From Candidatus Sulfotelmatobacter sp. (lineage in GTDB: Bacteria > Acidobacteriota > Terriglobia > Terriglobales > Acidobacteriaceae), in assembly GCA_030037515.1 (NCBI GenBank), contig JASHRE010000709.1:1-10639 (forward strand): a stretch of 10,639 nucleotides of DNA, in the 5' to 3' direction. Below the pieces are notes generated by a model. The model saw nothing but the letters and a program-made list of their open reading frames with translations. It was not told where the DNA came from and did no database searches. Every line of letters begins with the position of its first letter. The first letter of the stretch is position 1. Shown here in pieces: positions 6,166 through 10,639 of this stretch. The position numbers were made by a program, and so were the translations under genes.

Positions 6166-6270
6166 GCGCAAAAGTATCACCAGAATTTCTTGGGACCTCG
6201 ACCTTCCGGCAGCAGAGTTGTTGAAACATCTCTCCGGAAACTCCAGTCAGAAACCCATTCGTGGCTTTAA
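6166..6270. other. Spacer between SHOCT gene and IS110 relic
   Basis: No gene is visible. A weak inverted repeat, TTCCGG (6204-6209) with CCGGAA (6234-6239), has a 24-base loop and no T-tract, so I do not call a terminator. Confidence 0.3.
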
Positions 6271-6790
6271 TTAAGCGGCTGAAGCAAGCTCGACAACTTG
6301 CAATCCTAGCTGGGCGGCTTTTCGTTTGAGATGAGTGACTTGCTGTTTGCGGTATTGTGCGTCATAGAGCCCGGCTCGTTGGTCTACATATTTCATGCCT
6401 TAGTGCAGCATGCGGTAGATGAGCCGGGCGAGTTTGACGGCCATGGCCTCGGTCGCCACCGGAGGTCCTAGTCGAGTCCGTAATCGGCGGAACTGCACCC
6501 CTAAATAGCTCTCACGGTTAGTAAAGTGGTGGCGCGGTTATGGGTGAGCATGCAACCTTTGCCGATGACTTTGCCCCCACTGATTTTATTGTCCGGGCAC
6601 AGCTTTAGCCAGGACACAAAATGGTTCTCGGTCTTTCACTTGCTCATGTCCCATCCTACTTCGCTGACTACGGTCATGGCCGCCATGACCTCGATGCCAT
6701 CGATTTGGGTCGGGTCTGTACCTCTCATGCGAAACAACTCCTCGCGCACTTTCGCCCCAAAACCAAAAAAATGAACACCTCATTCGCGAG
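6271..6790 (-). pseudogene. Decayed IS110-family transposase (C-terminal part)
   Basis: Reading right to left, one frame gives VREELFRMRGTDPTQIDGIE, VMAAMTVVSEVGWDMSK, a stop at the codon where TGA follows AAG, then TENHFVSWLKLCPDNKISGG and MLTHNRATTLLTVR. Near 6515 the frame shifts to SYLGVQFRRLRTRLGPPVAT, EAMAVKLARLIYRMLH, then a TAA at 6400-6402, and GMKYVDQRAGLYDAQYRKQQ, ending ELASAA before a stop at 6271-6273. These blocks are the C-terminal Transposase_20 (IS116/IS110/IS902) domain: G.D...IDGI, S..G.D....E..F.SWL.LCP.NKISGGK, R.R.RLG.P.A....A.KLARLIY.ML, and Y...Y....L. Two in-frame stops and one frameshift make it inactive. The N-terminal DEDD catalytic half was not found. IS110 elements lack long terminal inverted repeats, so ends cannot be placed. 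Confidence 0.8.
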
Positions 6791-7150
6791 GAAGGGCGTC
6801 CCCGTCGCCGTGTACCCTCGCCGTCCGGACAACTCAGGGACACGTCCCTAGCCGGGCCTCAGCCATTTTGATTCTTGTGTCGCGGATTCGACCTCTGCCC
6901 GTGTCTTTACTAGGAGCGCGACTAACTCTGGCTTTGGTCCGATTGCTTTCGATGGCGAACAATACCGACAAGTCGTTGCGGCCCCGCCTTCGGCGAAACG
7001 CTAACTGTTGAAACATCAATTACACTAATACACTCAAAATCTCCCGGCAGGGGTCTTGAATGTAATCGCCTCACGGCGAGTGGCGTGATGCAAGAGAAAA
7101 GCCGCCCTGACATTCGGGCATAATCCGATTTTTCGTCCCGGAGCTTGATC
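6791..7150. other. Gene-free stretch, no recognisable content
   Basis: About 360 bases contain only short overlapping frames (up to about 60 codons) with no family resemblance and no good SD. The N-terminal half of the IS110 transposase would be expected here but I could not read it. The only structure seen is a small hairpin, TCGCC-TCAC-GGCGA, at 7066-7079. Confidence 0.4.
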
Positions 7151-7405
7151 TCACCTAATGTCGTGGTGTTCTCTCGCCCATTTCTCCGCTTCGTCGAGTT
7201 CTTTTATGGCTTCTTGAATATGGTTCATGGCACTGGCCCGGTGACCACCCCAGTCGCCACCGGCGTGTTGCAGTTGGCTGTATGCGCCTCGGAGCCCTTG
7301 CCGAGCGGAATCTACTTCCGCCGGGTAGTCTCTACCCTGGGAGAACAAAACAGCGGTGAGCGCAAACAATACAGCGGTGAGCCGTAACAAAGTCGCGATT
7401 CTCAT
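7151..7405 (-). CDS. Small secreted hypothetical protein
   Basis: This 84-residue protein starts at ATG 7405, preceded by a perfect AGGAGG with 5-base spacing, which rules out the longer frame start at 7450. Residues 1-23 are a Sec signal peptide (MRIATLLRLTAVLFALTAVL, then FSQG), with cleavage likely after about residue 22-24. The mature part is a short helical domain: two helices separated by GGDWGGHRASAMNHIQEAI and ending in charged ELDEAEKWAREHHDIR. I recall a GGHR..A...I..A..EL pattern in small exported proteins of Acidobacteria, of unknown function; this is from memory. The signal peptide contains an in-frame 7-residue tandem duplication (LTAVLFA LTAVLF). It is a solitary gene between the IS110 relic and the amidohydrolase relic. 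Confidence 0.75.
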   Translation of the reverse strand: MRIATLLRLTAVLFALTAVLFSQGRDYPAEVDSARQGLRGAYSQLQHAGGDWGGHRASAMNHIQEAIKELDEAEKWAREHHDIR

Positions 7406-7454
7406 GTTTCCTCCTAAATGGAACCTAATCTTCCGGTGTCTTAAGGCCATCAGG

Positions 7455-7902
7455 TTAGCGGAAAGACGGAAAGACCGCTAGTCCAAAGAGTGTACGCGAG
7501 AAGTGTCCTCGTAGTTGGGCAAAATCCTCATTACGCTCAAGTCGAGTCACACCCCGCTCAAGTTCCAGCGCAGCTTCTGCTGGCGATGCTGTCGGCAGCG
7601 TGGTGAAACCCTGAAACCGTGTGGGGAATCTCGCCACCGTTGCCGCGACCAGATCGTTCGTCCGCTGTGCCAGTTGCAGGCTTTCCTCCGGTTGAAGGTT
7701 GTGCAAGGCCGGAGTGGTTACGGAAAGCACCTGAACGTCTACGCCGCTCTCGTCCATCAGTGCTAGTCGACGCTCGCCGAGGTCGTCAAGCCGCGCCTCG
7801 ATCTAATCCGCGGGTACCCTCCTGTCCGATCGAGGAGGCTGCCCAGGCGGCCCGGATTTCGCCCGTGACAACATGCTCTTCCATCCCAATCAGCTTCATC
7901 AT
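7455..7902 (-). pseudogene. Broken amidohydrolase (ACMSD-like metal-dependent hydrolase)
   Basis: The start is at ATG 7902 or 7899. The first frame reads MMKLIGMEEHVVTGEIRAAW, where EEH corresponds to the N-terminal metal-binding E/H-x-H of Amidohydro_2 proteins, then ends at TGA 7786-7788. From about 7803 a second frame takes over: IEARLDDLGERRLALMDESG, VDVQVLSVTTPALHNLQP, QLAQRTNDLVAATVARFPTR, FQGFTTLPTASPAEAALELE and RGVTRL. This is the conserved continuation seen in decarboxylase/hydrolase members such as 2-amino-3-carboxymuconate-6-semialdehyde decarboxylase-like enzymes. A frameshift at about 7789-7805 therefore splits it. The second frame loses family resemblance after about 7530 and stops at 7455. 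Full-length members exceed 300 residues, so the catalytic C-terminal half is gone. Confidence 0.75.
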
Positions 7903-7963
7903 TTCTCTGTCGCTTTCTGCCTTCCTCGGGCGTAGTTGGATCTCATTGACAAACAGAAGCTAG

Positions 7964-7982
7964 GATAGCTCTCTATCAGAGA
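7964..7982. promoter_or_regulatory. Overlapping inverted repeats between tetR-type gene and amidohydrolase relic
   Basis: GATAG-CTCT-CTATC (7964-7977) and TCTCT-ATC-AGAGA (7970-7982) are two overlapping perfect inverted repeats in the 106-base gap. They lie upstream of the amidohydrolase relic and just after the TetR-family gene. This could be an operator left from when the hydrolase was functional. No T-run follows, so it is not a clear terminator. Confidence 0.3.
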
Positions 7983-8008
7983 ACGACCGCTCAACCGCGG
8001 TGAATGCT

Positions 8009-8647
8009 CTAAACGCGTTTCGCTGTCGCGGCGGCCATGTACGACTGACAAAGGAGCACGAGTTGCTCTCGTGCTTTGCGGACCGTGGCCGGGGATGGTC
8101 CGGACTCCAGAAGCGAACGCATCACGCCTCCCATCGCTGAAAGCATGATTTCGATGGCGAATTGGTCGGGTGGCGACTTGATGTCGGGGGCTGTTTCGAG
8201 TGCTGCTTCAACGGCTTTGCGTGTCCGGTGGTTGACTCGTTTGACCAACGTGGGGCCACCCACCTCGCACGCGACCCGGTAGAGTGCCACGGAGATATCG
8301 GCACGTTCCATTTTCGCGTCAACAAACGCTTCCACCATTTCCTTAGTCATTTCCGACAGCGGCTTGTGACGGGCGCGCTGACAAGCTGCCTCAACCCTTG
8401 ACGCCACCTTATTAAAATGATTTTCCAAAACCGCAAACAGTAACGACTGCTTATTGGAGAAGTACTGATACAGGGTGCCCACCGAAACTCCCGCCCGATC
8501 GGCGACCCGTGTGGTGGTCAATCGCTCCGCCCCATGGCTTAGCAAAACCTGAATAGCCGCCTCGGAAATCGCATCCACCGTGACAGTGGACCTCGCTTGA
8601 ATGGGCATTTTTCTTGGTTCAAATGCAACTAACGCGTCCGTCGCCAT
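8009..8647 (-). CDS. TetR/AcrR family transcriptional regulator
   Basis: This 212-residue regulator starts at ATG 8647, with GGAG seven bases upstream. The DNA-binding domain is at about 26-72: AISEAAIQVLLSHGAERLTT, then VADRAGVSVGTLYQYFSNKQ, the canonical TetR helix-turn-helix signature with Y-x-Y-F and K-x-L. The remaining 140 residues form the helical ligand-binding and dimerisation domain, too variable to predict a ligand. It is transcribed divergently from the aldo/keto reductase operon, with 70 bases between the two starts, the usual arrangement for a repressor controlling its neighbour and itself. The neighbours suggest an aldehyde- or quinone-like effector, which is inference only. 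An alternative ATG at 8608 (residue 14) would leave the HTH intact. Confidence 0.92.
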   Translation of the reverse strand: MATDALVAFEPRKMPIQARSTVTVDAISEAAIQVLLSHGAERLTTTRVADRAGVSVGTLYQYFSNKQSLLFAVLENHFNKVASRVEAACQRARHKPLSEMTKEMVEAFVDAKMERADISVALYRVACEVGGPTLVKRVNHRTRKAVEAALETAPDIKSPPDQFAIEIMLSAMGGVMRSLLESGPSPATVRKAREQLVLLCQSYMAAATAKRV

Positions 8648-8663
8648 ATGCGAACTCCAGACC

Positions 8664-8677
8664 TGAAGAATCCTTCA
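8664..8677. promoter_or_regulatory. Candidate operator in the TetR-AKR divergent region
   Basis: TGAAG-AATC-CTTCA is a short inverted repeat in the 70-base gap between the divergent TetR and aldo/keto reductase starts. Position fits a TetR-family operator, but the arms are only 5 bases and no strong -35/-10 pair was recognised nearby. Confidence 0.3.
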
Positions 8678-8717
8678 TCCAATGGTCTTAGATGCACCAA
8701 AAGCCAGGAGGAACCGG

Positions 8718-9620
8718 ATGCTTCAACAGACTGAGCTTGCCGGCAGCTACACACTCGCCGGGACAGCCGTGAGCGTGAATCGAATGGGGTATGGCGCCAT
8801 GCAACTTGCAGGGAGAGATGGTGACAAGTTGGTATGGGGACCTCCTCGAGATGTCGACGAAGCGATGGCCGTGCTGCAAGAGGCCGTTGCGAGCGGAGTG
8901 AATCACATCGACACGGCCGACTTCTATGGTCCCCATGTCACGAACCAAATCATTCGCAAGGCGCTGTCTCCTTACCCTGGCGATCTGGTGATTGTCACCA
9001 AAGTCAGCACCCGCCGTGGCGACGATGGGTCATGGATTCCGGCTTTTTCGCGCGAGGAATTGACTGCGCAGGTTCACGACAATCTCCGCAACCTGGGAGT
9101 GGATGCGCTCGATGTCGTCAACCTGCGTAGCATGTTCAGCATTCACGAACCAGCCGAGGGTTCGATGGAGGCACCGCTCACCGTTCTGGCCGAACTCCAG
9201 CAGAAGGGTCTGATCCGGCACATCGGGCTGAGCAACGTCACGTCAGCTCAGATCGCCGAAGCACGGCGGATTGTGCCGATTGTCTGCGTGCAGAATCACT
9301 ACAACCTCGTGCATCGAGCCGATGATGCGCTCATCGACGACCTCGCCCGTGACGGCGTTGCCTATGTGCCGTTCTTTCCCCTTGGCGGGTTTACGCCACT
9401 GCAATCGGCAGAGTTGTCTGATATCGCCGCGAAACTCGGCGCAACGGCAATGCAGCTTGCGCTGGCGTGGCTTCTCGAACGCTCGCGCAACATTCTGCTG
9501 ATTCCGGGAACATCTTCCCTCGCGCATCTGCGCGAGAATCTTCAGGCTGCACAGCTGCAGATTCCCTCTGAAGTGCTTGCTAACCTTAACTCAATCGGTA
9601 AACCAGAAAAGGAGTTTTAA
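8718..9620 (+). CDS. Aldo/keto reductase family oxidoreductase
   Basis: This 300-residue protein starts at ATG 8718, with AGGAGG six bases upstream (8706-8711), preferred over the longer frame at 8682. It is a TIM-barrel NADPH-dependent carbonyl reductase. Visible elements are RMGYGAMQLAG (22-32), the HIDTADFYG motif (63-71) supplying the tetrad Asp65 and Tyr70, and VIVTKVS with Lys95. Later come GLIRHIGLSNVTSAQI, VCVQNHYNLVHR, the PFFPLGGF segment and LLIPGTSSLAHLRENLQA, the last two for cofactor binding. The fourth tetrad position, normally the His of a D.Y.LHR motif, reads LDVVNLRS, so Arg137 (or Asn135 if shifted) occupies it. Related reductases with VVNLR are, to my recollection, common. 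The stop is one base before the next start, so translation of the two is probably coupled. Confidence 0.93.
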   Translation: MLQQTELAGSYTLAGTAVSVNRMGYGAMQLAGRDGDKLVWGPPRDVDEAMAVLQEAVASGVNHIDTADFYGPHVTNQIIRKALSPYPGDLVIVTKVSTRRGDDGSWIPAFSREELTAQVHDNLRNLGVDALDVVNLRSMFSIHEPAEGSMEAPLTVLAELQQKGLIRHIGLSNVTSAQIAEARRIVPIVCVQNHYNLVHRADDALIDDLARDGVAYVPFFPLGGFTPLQSAELSDIAAKLGATAMQLALAWLLERSRNILLIPGTSSLAHLRENLQAAQLQIPSEVLANLNSIGKPEKEF

Positions 9621-9621
9621 A

Positions 9622-10530
9622 ATGCGTGTTTTCGTTACAGGTGCAACAGGTTTTGTTGGTTCGGCGGTGGTTCGAGAACTGCTCCACGCGGGACACCAAG
9701 TGCTTGGATTGTCTCGCTCCGACGCGGGGGCCAAATCGCTTTCCGCGGCAGGAGCCGAAGTCCATCGCGGCTCGCTCGAAGACCTTGATAGCTTACGTAA
9801 GGGAGCTGCTGCTTCGAACGCCGTCATCCATCTTGGATTCGTTCACGACTTCTCAAAATTCCAGGAGAACTGCGAGATCGACCAGCGTGCCATCGAAGCT
9901 CTGGGGTCCGTGCTCGCCGGTTCCGATCGGCCCCTCCTTGTTACCTCGGGGCTGGCTGGATTGGCCGGCCCGGGCCAGCTTACAACCGAAGACAATGGCA
10001 TACCGCCGGATTTCCCGTTCCCGCGTGTTTCGGAACAGACAGCTCTTGCGCTGACATCTAAGGGCGCAAACGCTTCGGTCGTGCGTCTTCCCCAGGTTCA
10101 CGACACCATTAAGCAGGGCCTTGTCACTTATCTGATCGCAGTGGCGCGGGAAAAAGGTGTGTCTGCGTATGTAGGCGAAGGGCGTAACCGCTGGGCAGCA
10201 GCTCATGTTCTTGATGTTGCGCATCTTTACAGGCTCGCACTGGAAAAGAATGAGACTGGCGCGAAGCATCACGCGGTAGCCGAAGAAGGCGTGGCCGTTC
10301 GGGATATCGCAGAAACGATTGGTAAAGGATTGAAAGTGCCGGTGGTTTCTCTATCTCCCGAAGAAGCGCAGGCTCATTTTGGGTGGTTGAGCGTGTTCGC
10401 CGGAAGCGATCTTGCCGCCTCCAGCGCCAAAACACGGAAGAAACTAGGGTGGAACCCGACGGGACCCGGCCTGATTGCAGACCTCGTGCGAATGCGGTAT
10501 CCCGAGATCGCGACCACAGTCGCATCTTGA
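9622..10530 (+). CDS. NAD-dependent epimerase/SDR family oxidoreductase
   Basis: This 302-residue protein starts at ATG 9622, with AAGGAG seven bases upstream; the start lies one base after the preceding stop. The N-terminal Rossmann motif VTGATGFVGSAVV (G7, G10, G13) is that of extended SDRs/NAD-dependent epimerases. GLSRSDAGAKSL marks the NADP-binding loop and DAVIHLGF-type strand NAVIHLGFVHDF follows. The usual catalytic YxxxK is not evident: the corresponding region reads FPRVSEQTALALTSKG. Downstream, VVRLPQVHDTIKQGLVTYLI, then YVGEGRNRWAAAHVLDVAHL and YRLALEKNETGAKHHAV, are well conserved in a group of extended SDRs found beside TetR regulators. The substrate is unknown; a role in handling reactive carbonyls or secondary metabolites is inference. 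It is the second gene of the operon. Confidence 0.92.
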   Translation: MRVFVTGATGFVGSAVVRELLHAGHQVLGLSRSDAGAKSLSAAGAEVHRGSLEDLDSLRKGAAASNAVIHLGFVHDFSKFQENCEIDQRAIEALGSVLAGSDRPLLVTSGLAGLAGPGQLTTEDNGIPPDFPFPRVSEQTALALTSKGANASVVRLPQVHDTIKQGLVTYLIAVAREKGVSAYVGEGRNRWAAAHVLDVAHLYRLALEKNETGAKHHAVAEEGVAVRDIAETIGKGLKVPVVSLSPEEAQAHFGWLSVFAGSDLAASSAKTRKKLGWNPTGPGLIADLVRMRYPEIATTVAS

Positions 10531-10565
10531 ACAGCACCCGTTTGATTTGAACGAAGGAGGATGTC

Positions 10566-10639
10566 ATGTAAGACAAACCGGTCGCCCTGATCACGGGGAC
10601 CAACAAAGGAATCGGTCTTCAAATCGCGAAGGATCTCGC
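10566..10639 (+). pseudogene. Short-chain dehydrogenase/reductase, 5' end; stop at codon 2
   Basis: A strong SD, AAGGAGG (10554-10560), is followed after 5 bases by ATG 10566, but the next codon is TAA (10569-10571). In the same frame the sequence continues DKPVALITGTNKGIGLQIAK, then DL, a textbook classical-SDR start with the TGxxxGIG cofactor motif. The overlapping ATG 10561 is in another frame and terminates after 9 codons. No alternative ATG, GTG or TTG lies before the Rossmann motif. So either the gene carries a nonsense change at codon 2 or the base is a sequencing error. It is third in the operon, 35 bases after the epimerase-like gene, and runs off the window. Confidence 0.7.

Noticed and set aside
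6526..6774. Plus-strand ORF across the IS110 relic
   Set aside because: It is antisense to recognisable transposase sequence and has no RBS.
7970..7982. tetO-like operator for a tetracycline-type TetR
   Set aside because: The first half resembles tetO (TCTCTATCA), but the second half does not, and no efflux gene is nearby.
1..10639. CRISPR array, tRNA, rRNA or defence island
   Set aside because: No regularly spaced repeats, no cloverleaf or rRNA signatures and no defence-gene families were seen on either strand.

Overview
The window looks like a chromosomal accessory region of an acidobacterium (Terriglobia/Koribacter-like), although no phylogenetic marker is present. The inference rests on gene content. 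There is a TonB-dependent receptor with an N-terminal carboxypeptidase-regulatory-like domain, a family greatly expanded in Acidobacteria. There are also a DUF302 protein, a bacterial archaeo-eukaryotic-release-factor (baeRF) protein, a SHOCT membrane protein, and a TetR / aldo-keto reductase / SDR cassette. Genes are moderately GC-rich and most have strong AGGAGG-type ribosome binding sites.

Layout. (1) 1-1634, minus: 5' part of a TonB-receptor-like outer-membrane protein. Its frame is open upstream to an ATG at 1634 with a strong SD, so a small-protein-like segment appears joined in frame to the receptor. (2) 1640-2166: divergent control region with several RNA hairpins in the receptor leader, a C6 tract flanked by TATACC(A/T)TA repeats that resembles CsoR/FrmR-family operators, and candidate promoters in both directions. 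(3) 2167-2973, plus: DUF302 protein and a tiny orphan Tat-leader ORF. (4) 2995-4146, minus: intact baeRF protein. (5) 4172-5103, minus: frameshifted, truncated nucleobase permease. (6) 5405-5480, minus: domain V and VI of a group II intron, without its reverse transcriptase. (7) 5779-6165, plus: two-TM SHOCT protein. (8) 6271-6790, minus: decayed IS110-family transposase. (9) 7151-7405, minus: small secreted protein. (10) 7455-7902, minus: broken amidohydrolase. (11) 8009-8647, minus: TetR regulator, divergent from an apparent operon 8718-10639 of aldo/keto reductase, NAD-dependent epimerase-like SDR and a second SDR that runs off the window.

How it fits together. The stretch 4.2-7.9 kb is a decay zone: a permease, a group II intron, an IS110 transposase and an amidohydrolase are all broken, interleaved with three intact small or medium genes. 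The right-hand module (TetR plus three oxidoreductases) is a typical regulator-controlled redox/detoxification cassette. Its third gene has a stop immediately after its start codon. The most interesting points are the receptor's leader and N-terminal fusion, the CsoR/FrmR-like operator, the baeRF protein (family related to the ribosome-hibernation factor Balon) and the intron relic. I see no CRISPR array, tRNA, rRNA or defence system.
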